Below, piece after piece: positions 53,281 through 63,469 of a stretch of 64,000 nt of DNA. Below the pieces are notes generated by a model. That model had not been told where the DNA came from and made no database searches. It was given only the letters and a program-made list of their open reading frames with translations. Positions within the stretch are counted from its first letter, which is position 1. Each line of letters opens with the position of its first letter. The position numbers and the translations under genes are program-made. Source of the DNA: Bisbaumannia sp015645095 (GTDB taxonomy: Bacteria > Pseudomonadota > Gammaproteobacteria > Pseudomonadales > Halomonadaceae); assembly GCA_036871055.1 (NCBI GenBank), contig CP141893.1, forward strand, positions 1,612,001 through 1,676,000, given 5' to 3'.

Positions 53281-56200
53281 GTCCGCTGTCGTCGCCCCGC
53301 TTCACCAAGGTGCTGGTCGCCAACCGTGGCGAGATCGCCTGTCGCGCCTTGCGTACCCTGCAACGGCTCGGCATCACCGGGGTGGCGGTCTATGCCGAGG
53401 ATGACCGCGATGCCCTGCATGTGCGTCAGGCCGACGAGGCGATCTCTCTGGAGGGGCGCCGGGCCGAGGAGAGCTACCTCGCTATCGATAAGATCCTCGC
53501 CGCGGCGCATCGCAGCGGTGCCCAGGCGATCTATCCCGGCTATGGCTTCCTCTCCGAGAGTGCGGAGTTCGCCCGGCGCTGCGAGCAGGAGGGCATCGCC
53601 TTCGTCGGCCCGACTCCCCGACAGATCCAGGATTTCGGCCTCAAGCACCGTGCCCGCGAGCTGGCCGAAGGGGCCGGGGTGCCGTTGCCGCCGGGCAGTG
53701 GCCTGCTCGATGACGTCGAGCAGGCGCTCGAGGCGGCCCGCGAGATCGGCTACCCCGTGATGCTCAAGAGCACCGCCGGTGGTGGCGGTATCGGCATGAC
53801 CCGCTGTGTCGACCCGGCGGCACTGCGCGAGGCCTTCGATGGCGTGGCGCGCCAGGGCCAGCAGTATTTCGGTGACGGCGGCGTCTTCCTGGAGCGCTGT
53901 ATCGATCGCGCCCGGCACGTGGAGGTGCAACTGCTCGGCGATGGCCAGGGGCGGGTGGTGGCCCTCGGCGAGCGTGACTGCTCGCTGCAGCGCCGCCATC
54001 AGAAGGTGGTCGAGGAAACGCCGGCGCCGCGCCTGCCGGCGGCGACCCGTCAGGCACTCCTGGCCGCCGCGGTGCGGCTGGGCGAGAGCGTGGCCTATCG
54101 CAGTGCCGGCACGGTGGAGTTTATCTATGACGAGGCCGCCAACGCCTTCTACTTCCTCGAGGTCAATACCCGCTTGCAGGTGGAGCATCCGATCACCGAG
54201 GCCGTGACCGGTCTCGACCTGATCGAGCAGATGCTGCGTGTCGCCGCCGGCCAGCCCCTGGGGGCGGAGCTCGACACGATCGCTCCCCAGGGGGCGGCCA
54301 TCGAGGTGCGCCTCTATGCGGAGAATCCGCTCAAGGCCTTCCTGCCTAGCCCGGGCACCCTGGATGAGGTGCACTTCCCGCGCTTGCCGGGGGTGCGTAT
54401 CGACGGCTGCGTGGAGAGCGGCAGCGAGGTGCCGTCGGGCTTCGATCCGATGATCGCCAAGCTGATCGCCCATGGGGCGGATCGCGATGAGGCCCTGGCT
54501 CGCCTGGAGGCGGCCCTGGATGCCACCCGGCTCTATGGCATACCCACCAACCTCGACTACCTGCGCGCCGTGGTACGCGACCCGGCCTTCCGGCGTGGGG
54601 AGGTCTCGACCCGGGCCCTGGATGCCTTCCATTTCCATGGCCGCAGTCTCGAGGTGGTGGTGCCCGGCACTTACACCAGCGTCCAGGACGTGCCCGGCCG
54701 GCTCGGTTACTGGGATATCGGAGTACCGCCCTCCGGCGCCATGGATGATCGCGCCCTGCGGCTGGCCAATCGTATCGTCGGTAACCGGCCCGAGGCGGCG
54801 GGGCTCGAGTGCACCCTGGAGGGACCGACCCTGCGCTTCCATAGCGATGCCATGATCGCCCTGACCGGGGCCCCGGCCCCGGCGACCCTGGATGGCGTGC
54901 CGGTGGCCTTCCATGCCCCGGTGGCGGTCGCCGCCGGCCAGACCCTGGCGGTGGGGCGGGCGGAGGCGGGGTGTCGTACCTACCTGGCGCTGCGCGGGGG
55001 GCTGGACGTTCCGCTCTACCTGGGCAGTCGTTCCACCTTCGCCCTGGGGCACTTCGGGGGGCATGGCGGCCGGGTGCTGCGTGCCGGCGACTTCCTCGAC
55101 CTGATGCGCGAGCCCCTGGTGGCCTGTGAGCCGATGGCCGCCCCCGAGGGTCTGGTGCCCGACTATGGCCGAACCTGGCAGATCGGGGTGCTGCTCGGCC
55201 CTCATGGGGCGCCGGACTTCTTCACCGAGCCGGCCATGGCGACCTTCTTCGCCAGCGAGTGGGAGGTCCACTACAACGCCAATCGGCTCGGGGTGCGCCT
55301 GGTCGGGCCGACCCTGGAGTGGGCGCGACGCGATGGTGGCGAGGCCGGCCTGCACCCCTCCAATGTCCACGACTGCGAGTATGCCATCGGCGCCATCAAC
55401 TTCACGGGCGATAGCCCGGTGATCCTGATGAAGGACGGCCCTAGCCTGGGAGGCTTCGTCTGCCCGGTGACCATCGCCCGGGCGGAGTTGTGGAAGGTCG
55501 GGCAGGTCAAGCCGGGCGATCGGATCCGCTTCGTGGCCATCGATGTGGCCCGGGCCGTGGCACTGGAGCGCGCCTGGGACCGGGCGCTGGCGACACTCAC
55601 TCCCCCCGCCGCCGAGTGGCGGGCGCCGCTGCCCCATGAGCCGGCCCTGCTGGCGGTGTCGGACGACGGCGGCTCGCCCTGCGTGCTGGCATCGCTGGCG
55701 GCCCGCGACGGCCGGCCGGCGGTGGCGTACCGCCAGGCCGGGGATGGCTATGTGCTGCTGGAGTACGGGGAGAATCGCCTCGACCTGGTCAATCGGGTGC
55801 GGGTGCATCTGCTGATGGAGGCGATCCAGGCGGCGGCCCTCGATGGCGTCCTGGAGCTAGCCCCCGGGGTGCGCTCCTTGCAGATCCGCTACGACGGCCA
55901 GCGGCTGCACCAGGCGACCCTGATCGAAGCGCTGCTGCGCCTGGAGGAGGCGTTGCCGGATCCGCGGACGGTCAGTCTGCCCAGCCGGGTGCTGCACCTG
56001 CCCATGGCCTTCGAGGACTCGGCGACCCTGGAAGCGGTCCAGCGCTACCGTGAAACGGTGAAGGACACCGCCCCCTGGCTGCCCAATAACGTCGACTTCC
56101 TGGCTCGCATCAATGGCGTCAGCCGGGAGCAGGTGCGGCGCACCCTGCACGAGGCCCGTTATCTGGTGCTGGGGCTGGGAGACGTCTATCTGGGGGCGCC

Positions 56201-56942
56201 TTGTGCCGTGCCCCTCGACCCCCGGCATCGCCTGCTCAGCTCCAAGTACAACCCGGCCCGCACCCATACCGCCGAGGGAACCGTGGGGATCGGCGGCATG
56301 TACCTGTGTATCTATGGCATGGATTCGCCGGGGGGCTACCAACTGGTCGGGCGTACCGTGCCGATCTGGAACACCCACTGCCGCAACCCGCAGTTCGCGG
56401 AGGGGGCACCCTGGTTGCTGCGTTTCTTCGACCAGGTGTGCTTCTACCCGGTCGATGAGGCCGAGCTGGCCACCCTGCGCGAGGACTTTCGCGAGGGACG
56501 CCTGGCGCTGCGCATCGAGGCGTCGACCTTCGACGTGGGCGAGTACCTGCGCTTCCTCGATGACCAGGCGCAGAGCATCGCCGATTTCCAGGCCAATCAG
56601 CAGCGGGCATACCGCCAGGAGGTGGGACGCTGGAGTGCCGAGGACATCGCCCCTAAGGCGCTGTCGAGCGTCCCCGTCGTCGCCGAGGATGCCCTGGAGG
56701 AAGGGGCCGAGGCGGTGACGGCCGAGATCGCCGGTACCGTCTGGAAGTGCCTGGTCGCACCCGGCGCCCGAGTGGTCGAGGGCGAGCCATTGATGGTGCT
56801 GGAGGCGATGAAGATGGAGGTGGTGGTGACGGCCCGCGCCACCGGCCGCCTGGGCAGCGTCGACTGCACGCCGGGCATGGCGGTACGCCCCGGGGATCGC
56901 CTGGCGGTGATCGAGCCCCTGGAGAGCGAGGTGCAGGCCTGA
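53277..56942 (+). CDS. Biotin-dependent urea carboxylase
   Basis: 1221 residues. Domains in order: biotin carboxylase (about 1-460, VLVANRGEIACRALRTL, AIYPGYGFLSE and EVNTRLQVEHPITE), carboxyltransferase of the KipI/KipA-like type (about 480-1080, VPGTYTSVQDVPGRLGYWDI, PPSGAMDDRA) and a C-terminal biotin carrier (about 1150-1221, LMVLEAMKMEV, biotin on the Lys). It carboxylates urea to allophanate for AtzF. Guanidine carboxylases have the same layout, so guanidine cannot be excluded. The companion urea-carboxylase-associated proteins 1 and 2 are absent. Overlaps its neighbours on both sides. Confidence 0.92.
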   Translation: MSPLSSPRFTKVLVANRGEIACRALRTLQRLGITGVAVYAEDDRDALHVRQADEAISLEGRRAEESYLAIDKILAAAHRSGAQAIYPGYGFLSESAEFARRCEQEGIAFVGPTPRQIQDFGLKHRARELAEGAGVPLPPGSGLLDDVEQALEAAREIGYPVMLKSTAGGGGIGMTRCVDPAALREAFDGVARQGQQYFGDGGVFLERCIDRARHVEVQLLGDGQGRVVALGERDCSLQRRHQKVVEETPAPRLPAATRQALLAAAVRLGESVAYRSAGTVEFIYDEAANAFYFLEVNTRLQVEHPITEAVTGLDLIEQMLRVAAGQPLGAELDTIAPQGAAIEVRLYAENPLKAFLPSPGTLDEVHFPRLPGVRIDGCVESGSEVPSGFDPMIAKLIAHGADRDEALARLEAALDATRLYGIPTNLDYLRAVVRDPAFRRGEVSTRALDAFHFHGRSLEVVVPGTYTSVQDVPGRLGYWDIGVPPSGAMDDRALRLANRIVGNRPEAAGLECTLEGPTLRFHSDAMIALTGAPAPATLDGVPVAFHAPVAVAAGQTLAVGRAEAGCRTYLALRGGLDVPLYLGSRSTFALGHFGGHGGRVLRAGDFLDLMREPLVACEPMAAPEGLVPDYGRTWQIGVLLGPHGAPDFFTEPAMATFFASEWEVHYNANRLGVRLVGPTLEWARRDGGEAGLHPSNVHDCEYAIGAINFTGDSPVILMKDGPSLGGFVCPVTIARAELWKVGQVKPGDRIRFVAIDVARAVALERAWDRALATLTPPAAEWRAPLPHEPALLAVSDDGGSPCVLASLAARDGRPAVAYRQAGDGYVLLEYGENRLDLVNRVRVHLLMEAIQAAALDGVLELAPGVRSLQIRYDGQRLHQATLIEALLRLEEALPDPRTVSLPSRVLHLPMAFEDSATLEAVQRYRETVKDTAPWLPNNVDFLARINGVSREQVRRTLHEARYLVLGLGDVYLGAPCAVPLDPRHRLLSSKYNPARTHTAEGTVGIGGMYLCIYGMDSPGGYQLVGRTVPIWNTHCRNPQFAEGAPWLLRFFDQVCFYPVDEAELATLREDFREGRLALRIEASTFDVGEYLRFLDDQAQSIADFQANQQRAYRQEVGRWSAEDIAPKALSSVPVVAEDALEEGAEAVTAEIAGTVWKCLVAPGARVVEGEPLMVLEAMKMEVVVTARATGRLGSVDCTPGMAVRPGDRLAVIEPLESEVQA

Positions 56943-57667
56943 TGGCGGCGATGCATACCCGGCGCCGGGCGGGAGCGTCCCCGACCCTCTCCGAGCGGAT
57001 CTATGCGCAGCTCAAGCAGATGATCTTCGACTTCGAGCTGCTGCCCGGTGACCTGTTCAGTGAGGCCGATATCGTCGCACGCGTCGGGGCCAGCCGGACC
57101 CCGGTGCGCGAGGCCCTCCAGCGGCTGCGCCGCGAAGGCTACCTGGAGGTGCACCTGCGCAGCGGCTGGCAGGTCCGGCCGCTCGACTTCCGCACCCTGG
57201 AACAGCTCTATGACGTGCGCATCGTGCTGGAGTGCGCGGCCCTGGAGCGGCTCTGTGCCATGGCCGAGCCGCCACCGGCGATCGTCGCCCTGTGTGGCGT
57301 CTGGGACGTGCCACTGGCCCGGCGGCGTGGCGACGAGGCGCTGAGCGAGGAGGACCGGGCGTTCCATACGAGCCTGGTGGCGGCCGCCGGGAACGACGAG
57401 ATGGCACGGATCCATCGCGACGTCAGCGAGCGGATCCATATCGTGCGGCGCCTGGACTTCACCCAGGCGGCGCGCATCTCGGCCACCTATGACGAGCACG
57501 CGGCGATCCTCGAGGCCATCGTCCGGCGCCGTGCCGATCTCGCCAAGCGCTTGATGAGTGACCATATCGCGGTCAGCCGCGACGAGGTCCGCAAGATCAC
57601 CCTGCATATGCTGCACGAAGCCCGTGAGCGGCATGCCAGGGAGGAAAAGGCGTGGGGAACCCCATGA
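56942..57667 (+). CDS. GntR family (FCD) transcriptional regulator
   Basis: 241 residues. An N-terminal winged helix-turn-helix (ARVGASRTPVREALQRLRREGYLEV, about 40-75) is followed by an FCD ligand-binding domain with the helical segments EQLYDVRIVLECAALERL and DEHAAILEAIVRRRADLAKRLM. The start at 56942 overlaps the carboxylase stop (TGATG), so it belongs to this operon. It is the likeliest ligand for the paired GTATAC operators at 51414 and 63581, controlling urea use; the effector is unknown. Confidence 0.9.
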   Translation: MAAMHTRRRAGASPTLSERIYAQLKQMIFDFELLPGDLFSEADIVARVGASRTPVREALQRLRREGYLEVHLRSGWQVRPLDFRTLEQLYDVRIVLECAALERLCAMAEPPPAIVALCGVWDVPLARRRGDEALSEEDRAFHTSLVAAAGNDEMARIHRDVSERIHIVRRLDFTQAARISATYDEHAAILEAIVRRRADLAKRLMSDHIAVSRDEVRKITLHMLHEARERHAREEKAWGTP

Positions 57668-57737
57668 CCCCGCGCTCCGACAGCCAAGCGCAGGCCCCGT
57701 GCCTGTCGACAACACCCATGACCCTCAGGAGAGTCCC

Positions 57738-59069
57738 ATGACCCCGAGTCACAACAACAAGATTCTGGCCGCTTCGGCCCTGGCCCTGTCGATCGCTGGC
57801 GCGAGTGCCGCCCAGGCCCAGGACGCGGATCCCATCCGGATCGGTATCCTGCACTCCCTCTCCGGCACCATGGCGATCAGCGAATCGACCCTCAAGGACA
57901 CCGTGGAGATGCTGATCGATCAGCAGAACGCCGAGGGTGGCCTACTGGGCCGGCCCCTCGAGGCGGTGGTGGTGGATCCGGCCTCCAATTGGCCGCTGTT
58001 CGCCGAGCGCGCCCGGGAGCTGCTCGCCCAGCACGAGGTGGACGTGGTCTTCGGCAACTGGACCTCGGTGTCGCGCAAGGCGGTGCTGCCGGTCTTCGAG
58101 GAGCTCAATGGCCTGCTCTTCTATCCGGTGCAATACGAGGGCGAGGAGTCCTCGGAGAACGTCTTCTACACCGGGGCGGCGCCCAACCAGCAGGCCATTC
58201 CGGCAGTGGAGTACCTGATCAACGAGGTGGGCATCGAGCGCTTCGCCCTGTTGGGTACCGACTATGTCTACCCGCGCACCACCAATCGCATCCTCGAGGC
58301 CTACCTCCAGGAGGAGCATGGGGTGGCGGACGACGACATCCTCGTCGACTACACCCCCTTCGGCCACTCCGACTGGCAGAACATCGTCGCCGAGGTACGC
58401 CGTTTCGGCGCCGAAGGCAAGCCCACAGCGGTCATTTCCACCATCAACGGCGACGCCAACGTGCCCTTCTACCGGGAACTGGCCAACCAGGGCATCGATG
58501 CCGCCGACATCCCGGTGATCGCCTTCTCGGTAGGCGAGCAGGAACTGACCGGCATCGACACCGCTCCGCTGGTGGGTCACCTGGCCGCCTGGAACTACTT
58601 CATGAGCGTCGACACCGACACCAACTACGACTTCATCGACGCCTGGATCGACTGGACCGGCGACGAGGAGGCGGTCACCAACGATCCCATGGAGGCTCAC
58701 TATATCGGCTTCAACATGTGGGCGGAGGCGGTGCGCAAGGCCGGCACCACCGATGTCGACGCCGTCAAGGACGCCATCATCGGGGTCACCGTGCCCAACC
58801 TCTCCGGCGGCTATGCGGCGATGATGCCCAACCACCACATCACCAAGCCGGTGCTGATCGGCGAGGTGCAGGACAATGGCCAGTTCGACATCGTCTGGCA
58901 GACGCCTTCCTCCGTGGCCGGCGACGCCTGGTCCGACTACCTGCCCGGCTCCCGGGACCTGATCAGCGATTGGCGCGCCCCGCTGCGCTGCGGCAACTTC
59001 AACGTGGCCACCGGCAGCTGTGGTGGCAGCAACGCCGCCGCCGAGGCCGAGGCGGCGCTGGCCGAGTGA
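57738..59069 (+). CDS. urtA: Urea ABC transporter substrate-binding protein (UrtA)
   Basis: 443 residues with a signal peptide (ILAASALALSIAGASAAQAQ). The mature part begins DPIRIGILHSLSGTMAISES and contains DPASNWPLFAERARELL, FGNWTSVSRKAVLPVFEE and LLFYPVQYEGEE, the marks of UrtA rather than a branched-chain amino acid binder. The start at 57738 follows AGGAGAG. It binds urea or short amides in the periplasm. It opens the complete urtABCDE operon. Confidence 0.94.
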   Translation: MTPSHNNKILAASALALSIAGASAAQAQDADPIRIGILHSLSGTMAISESTLKDTVEMLIDQQNAEGGLLGRPLEAVVVDPASNWPLFAERARELLAQHEVDVVFGNWTSVSRKAVLPVFEELNGLLFYPVQYEGEESSENVFYTGAAPNQQAIPAVEYLINEVGIERFALLGTDYVYPRTTNRILEAYLQEEHGVADDDILVDYTPFGHSDWQNIVAEVRRFGAEGKPTAVISTINGDANVPFYRELANQGIDAADIPVIAFSVGEQELTGIDTAPLVGHLAAWNYFMSVDTDTNYDFIDAWIDWTGDEEAVTNDPMEAHYIGFNMWAEAVRKAGTTDVDAVKDAIIGVTVPNLSGGYAAMMPNHHITKPVLIGEVQDNGQFDIVWQTPSSVAGDAWSDYLPGSRDLISDWRAPLRCGNFNVATGSCGGSNAAAEAEAALAE

Positions 59070-59139
59070 GCCCCATCCCCCGCCGGCCCGGCGGGGGAGC
59101 ACGCCTGCCCATGAATTCCGACTACCGAGGAAAGCCCCG

Positions 59140-60792
59140 ATGAGCAATGTCCCCCGGTCACGGCCGGTCGAGGCAAGGGGTGGCGCGGCCAGCGGCCCGA
59201 TCCACCACGCCTTGCTGCTTCTGCTGTTATGCCTGCTGATGCTACCCGTCGGCGCCCAGGCCCAGGGCGAACGGGATGCCGAGGCCATCGCCCTGCTGGA
59301 GGCGCTGGACGTGCGTGCCTATGCCGACAAGGCCCGCGCCATCGAGGCCATCGTCGGCAGCGACGATCCCCGCGCCCTGGACTGGCTCCAGGCGCTGCTC
59401 GATGGCCGCCTGCAGCGCACCGAAGCGGGGCGCTTCGTGGTGGTGCTCGACAACCGCGGCCGCGACTGGCCGGTAGCGGATGCCCTGAGCGGCGAGGCGT
59501 TGGGCGAGATGTCACGCCGCGAGCTGGACCGCATCGGCATCAACAACGCCCTGCGCAACCAGCTGCGCAGCGCCATCGCCGTGGTCGACCTCTACTCCCC
59601 GGATCTCGACCTGCGGCGCGCCTCCGCCGAGCGGCTGCTCGGCGAGGTGGACGCCGACCTGGCCGTGCCCCTGGCCACGGTGATCGAGGCCGAAACGGAT
59701 AGCGGGGTGCGCCAGCGGCTGGTCCAGGCCCTGGCCATCTACCGCCTGGAACAGGGCGAGGTGGCCGCCGTGGCCGACCTGGAGGGCAGCCTGCACCCCC
59801 GGGTCCGCGTCGCCCTCAACGGCGCTGCCAATGGCGACGACCCGGTGCTGGCCGATGCCGCCCGCCATGCCCTGAATGGCATCGAGCAGATGCTCAAGCT
59901 CAACCGCGCTGCCGAGACCCTCTACTTCGGCCTGTCGCTGGGCTCGGTACTGGTGCTGGCAGCGATCGGCCTGGCCATCACCTTCGGGGTGATGGGGGTG
60001 ATCAACATGGCTCACGGCGAGCTGATCATGCTCGGCGCCTACACCACCTGGGCCATGCAGCAGCTGCTCCCCGGCCAGCCCGGCCTGGCGCTGCTCTTGG
60101 CGATTCCCGCCGGTTTCCTGGTGGCGGCGCTGGCGGGGGTGGCCATCGAGCGCGGGGTGATCCAGTTCCTCAAGGGGCGACCCCTGGAGACCCTGCTGGC
60201 CACCTTCGGTATCAGCCTGATCCTCCAGCAACTGGTGCGCACCGTAATCTCGCCGCTCAACCGCACCGTGGTGACCCCGGAGTGGATGAGTGGCTCCCTC
60301 GCCATCAACGATGCCCTGTCGCTGACCCTCAACCGCCTCTATGTGCTCGGCTTCGCCCTGCTGGTGTTCGCCGCCCTGATGCTGATCATGCGCCGCAGCC
60401 GGCTCGGGCTCGAGGTGCGCGCCGTGACCCAGAACCGTGCCATGGCGCGGGCCATGGGGATCCGCGCCACCCGCGTCGATATCCTCACCTTCGCCCTGGG
60501 CTCCGGGGTGGCGGGACTCGCCGGGGTGGCGCTCTCCCAGCTCACCAACGTCGGCCCCAACCTGGGCCAGAACTACATCATCGACTCCTTCATGGTGGTG
60601 GTGTTCGGCGGGGTGGGGAACCTCTGGGGCACCCTGGTGGCGGGCCTCTCGCTGGGCGTCATCAACCAGGTGCTGGAGCCCTGGGCCGGTGCCGTGCTGG
60701 CCAAGATCATCGTGCTCGTCTTCATCATCCTGTTTATCCAGAAGCGCCCCCGCGGACTCTTTCCGCAGAAGGGCCGGGCGGCGGAGGGCTAA
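59140..60792 (+). CDS. urtB: Urea ABC transporter permease (UrtB)
   Basis: 550 residues. A signal-like hydrophobic N-terminus (about 25-45) leads to a periplasmic domain of about 200 residues with helical repeat character (LLGEVDADLAVPLATVIEAE), then a LivH-type permease domain (about 265-550, LGSVLVLAAIGLAITFGVMGVINMAHGE). The N-terminal periplasmic domain is normal for proteobacterial UrtB. The start at 59140 follows GAGGAAAG. Confidence 0.93.
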   Translation: MSNVPRSRPVEARGGAASGPIHHALLLLLLCLLMLPVGAQAQGERDAEAIALLEALDVRAYADKARAIEAIVGSDDPRALDWLQALLDGRLQRTEAGRFVVVLDNRGRDWPVADALSGEALGEMSRRELDRIGINNALRNQLRSAIAVVDLYSPDLDLRRASAERLLGEVDADLAVPLATVIEAETDSGVRQRLVQALAIYRLEQGEVAAVADLEGSLHPRVRVALNGAANGDDPVLADAARHALNGIEQMLKLNRAAETLYFGLSLGSVLVLAAIGLAITFGVMGVINMAHGELIMLGAYTTWAMQQLLPGQPGLALLLAIPAGFLVAALAGVAIERGVIQFLKGRPLETLLATFGISLILQQLVRTVISPLNRTVVTPEWMSGSLAINDALSLTLNRLYVLGFALLVFAALMLIMRRSRLGLEVRAVTQNRAMARAMGIRATRVDILTFALGSGVAGLAGVALSQLTNVGPNLGQNYIIDSFMVVVFGGVGNLWGTLVAGLSLGVINQVLEPWAGAVLAKIIVLVFIILFIQKRPRGLFPQKGRAAEG

Positions 60793-60795
60793 CCG

Positions 60796-61941
60796 ATGCA
60801 TTCATCAACGTCGTGGCTGACACGACCCTTTCATGAGCGCTCGACGCGCCTCTTCCTCGGCGTGCTGCTGGCGGCCCTGGTGCTGGTCACGGTGCTGCAT
60901 GTCGCCGTGCCCCAGGGGCACCCGCTGCACGTCAATGCCTATACCGTCAATCTCTTCGGCAAGTACCTGAGCTATGCGCTGCTGGCGGTGGCGGTGGACC
61001 TGGTGTGGGGCTACCTGGGGATCCTCAGCCTCGGCCATGGCGCCTTCTTCGCCCTCGGCGGCTACGCCATGGGCATGTACCTGATGCGCCAGATCGGTGA
61101 CCGCGGCGTCTACGGGCACCCGGAGCTGCCGGATTTCATGGTCTTCCTCGACTGGCAGAGCCTGCCCTGGTACTGGGCCGGTTTCGACATGGCCTGGTTC
61201 GCCTTCCTGATGGTGCTGCTGGCGCCGGGGGCCCTGGCCCTGGTGTTCGGCTTCCTGGCCTTCCGCTCCCGGGTCACCGGGGTCTACCTCTCCATCATCA
61301 CCCAGGCGCTCACCTTCGCCCTGATGCTGGCCTTCTTTCGCAACGAGATGGGCTTCGGTGGCAACAACGGCCTCACCGACTTCCGCGAGATCCTCGGCTT
61401 CAACCTGAGAAGCGACGCCACCCGCCTGGGGCTCTTCATCGCCAGCGGCGTGGCGTTGGCCCTCGGCTATGTGCTGTGCCGGGCCATCGTCGGCAGCAAG
61501 CTCGGCCGGGTCTGCGTGGCCACCCGCGACGCCGAGGCGCGCACCCGCTTCCTCGGTTATCGGGTCGAGCGCGTGCAGCTGTTCGTCTTCGTGGTCTCGG
61601 CGATGCTGGCGGGGCTGGCCGGCGCCCTCTATGTCCCCCAGGTGGGGATCATCAACCCCAGCGAGTTCTCGCCGCTGTTCTCCATCGAGATCGTGCTCTG
61701 GGTGGCACTCGGCGGCCGGGCGACCCTCTACGGGGCGGTGATCGGGGCGATCCTGGTCAACTACGCCAAGACGGTGTTCACCGGGGTGATGCCCGACGCC
61801 TGGCTGTTTGCCCTGGGTGGGCTCTTCGTGCTGGTCACCGTCCTGTTGCCCAAGGGCGTGGCGGGGCTGCTCGCCTATCGCGTCCAGGGCCGGCGTCGCC
61901 GGCATGACGAGGGAACGGCCGGCAAGGAGGTCTCCGCATGA
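60796..61941 (+). CDS. urtC: Urea ABC transporter permease (UrtC)
   Basis: 381 residues, LivM-type permease with about eight to ten helices. YLSYALLAVAVDLVWGYLGILSLGHGAFFALGGYAMGMYL and GNNGLTDF are typical. It pairs with UrtB to form the channel. Its stop overlaps the urtD start (ATGA). Confidence 0.94.
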   Translation: MHSSTSWLTRPFHERSTRLFLGVLLAALVLVTVLHVAVPQGHPLHVNAYTVNLFGKYLSYALLAVAVDLVWGYLGILSLGHGAFFALGGYAMGMYLMRQIGDRGVYGHPELPDFMVFLDWQSLPWYWAGFDMAWFAFLMVLLAPGALALVFGFLAFRSRVTGVYLSIITQALTFALMLAFFRNEMGFGGNNGLTDFREILGFNLRSDATRLGLFIASGVALALGYVLCRAIVGSKLGRVCVATRDAEARTRFLGYRVERVQLFVFVVSAMLAGLAGALYVPQVGIINPSEFSPLFSIEIVLWVALGGRATLYGAVIGAILVNYAKTVFTGVMPDAWLFALGGLFVLVTVLLPKGVAGLLAYRVQGRRRRHDEGTAGKEVSA

Positions 61942-62771
61942 AACTGCTGCAACAACTGGCCGATCGCGATCGCGTCTTCGATTTCCTGGTTCCCGCCGCC
62001 TCCCCGGTGGACGTGCGCCATGGTCCCATCCTCTACCTGGAAGACGTCACGGTGAGCTTCGATGGTTTCAAGGCCATCGACAACCTCAACCTGACCATCG
62101 ATGACGGGGAATTGCGCTGCATCATCGGCCCCAATGGCGCCGGCAAGACCACCATGATGGACATCATCACCGGCAAGACCTGTCCCGACCAGGGCTCGGT
62201 GTGGTTCGGCAGCCGCCATGATCTGCTGACCCTGAACGAGCCGGAGATCGCCAGCCTCGGCATCGGCCGCAAGTTCCAGAAGCCCACGGTCTTCGAGGCG
62301 CTCAGCGTCTTCGAGAACCTGGAGCTGGCGATGGCCGCCGACAAGCGCATCCTGCCGACCCTCACCGCCCGCCTGAGCGGTGAGATTCGCGACCGTATCG
62401 ACGAGGTGCTGGCCACCATCGGCCTGGGCGAGCTGCGCCAGCGGCCGGCGGGGATCCTCTCCCATGGCCAGAAGCAGTGGCTGGAGATCGGCATGCTGCT
62501 GATGCAGCGGCCGCGCCTGCTGCTGGTGGATGAGCCGGTGGCCGGCATGACCGAGCAGGAGATGGAGCGTACCGCCGAGCTCCTGACCGGGCTCGCCGGC
62601 GAGCAGTCGGTGGTGGTGGTGGAGCACGATATGGGCTTCGTGCGCTCCATCGCCCGCACCGTCACGGTCCTGCACCAGGGCAGCGTGCTGGCGGAGGGAA
62701 CCATGGACCAGGTGTCCAGCGACCCCAGAGTCATCGAGGTCTACCTGGGTGCCGAGGAGGAGATCGCCTGA
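61938..62771 (+). CDS. urtD: Urea ABC transporter ATP-binding protein (UrtD)
   Basis: 277 residues. ABC ATPase with Walker A GPNGAGKTTMMDIITG, signature LSHGQKQWLEIGMLL (Ser-His-Gly-Gln variant usual in UrtD/LivG), Walker B LLLVDEPVAGMT and H-loop VVVEHDMGFVRS. An N-terminal extension of about 30 residues precedes the ATPase domain. Its stop overlaps the urtE start (TGATG). Confidence 0.95.
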   Translation: MKLLQQLADRDRVFDFLVPAASPVDVRHGPILYLEDVTVSFDGFKAIDNLNLTIDDGELRCIIGPNGAGKTTMMDIITGKTCPDQGSVWFGSRHDLLTLNEPEIASLGIGRKFQKPTVFEALSVFENLELAMAADKRILPTLTARLSGEIRDRIDEVLATIGLGELRQRPAGILSHGQKQWLEIGMLLMQRPRLLLVDEPVAGMTEQEMERTAELLTGLAGEQSVVVVEHDMGFVRSIARTVTVLHQGSVLAEGTMDQVSSDPRVIEVYLGAEEEIA

Positions 62772-63469
62772 TGCTCGAGATCGACCAACTGAACCAGTAC
62801 TACGGCGAGAGCCACACCCTCTGGGACCTGGACCTGGCGGTGCCGGCGGGGCAGTGCACCTGCGTGATGGGCCGCAACGGCGTCGGCAAGACCACCCTGA
62901 TGAAGGCGATCATGGGGGAGGTGGCGGTGGCCTCCGGCAGCCTCCGCTACGCCGATGACGTGGAGCTGACCCACCAGCGCGTCGAGGCGCGCTCGCGGCT
63001 CGGCATCGGCTACGTGCCCCAGGGCCGCCAGATCTTCCCGCTGCTGACGGTGGAGGAGAACCTGCGCACCGGCCTGGCCGCCCGCGGCGACGGCCGCCGC
63101 ACCATTCCGGAGCGTATCTACGAGCTCTTCCCGGTGCTCGAGGAGATGCGCCACCGCCGCGGTGGTGACCTCTCCGGGGGCCAGCAGCAGCAACTGGCCA
63201 TCGGCCGGGGGCTCGTCATCGAGCCGCGCCTGCTGATCCTCGACGAGCCGGGGGAGGGCATCCAGCCCAATATCGTCACCCTGATCGGCGAGGTGATCCG
63301 CCGGCTGATCGCCGAGGATGGCCTCACCGTGCTGCTGGTGGAGCAGAAGCTGCCCTTCGCCCGCAAGTATGCCGATCGCTTCGTGATCCTGGATCGCGGT
63401 CGGCCGGTGGCCAAGGGTGAGATCGGCGAGCTCAGCGATGGCCTGATCAAGGCGCACCTGACCGTCTAG
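62771..63469 (+). CDS. urtE: Urea ABC transporter ATP-binding protein (UrtE)
   Basis: 232 residues, LivF-like ABC ATPase: Walker A GRNGVGKTTLMKAIMG, GYVPQGRQIFPLLTVEENL, signature LSGGQQQQLAIGRGL, Walker B LLILDEPGEGIQPNI. Last gene of the urea transporter. It is separated from ureD by a 232-bp promoter region. Confidence 0.95.
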   Translation: MLEIDQLNQYYGESHTLWDLDLAVPAGQCTCVMGRNGVGKTTLMKAIMGEVAVASGSLRYADDVELTHQRVEARSRLGIGYVPQGRQIFPLLTVEENLRTGLAARGDGRRTIPERIYELFPVLEEMRHRRGGDLSGGQQQQLAIGRGLVIEPRLLILDEPGEGIQPNIVTLIGEVIRRLIAEDGLTVLLVEQKLPFARKYADRFVILDRGRPVAKGEIGELSDGLIKAHLTV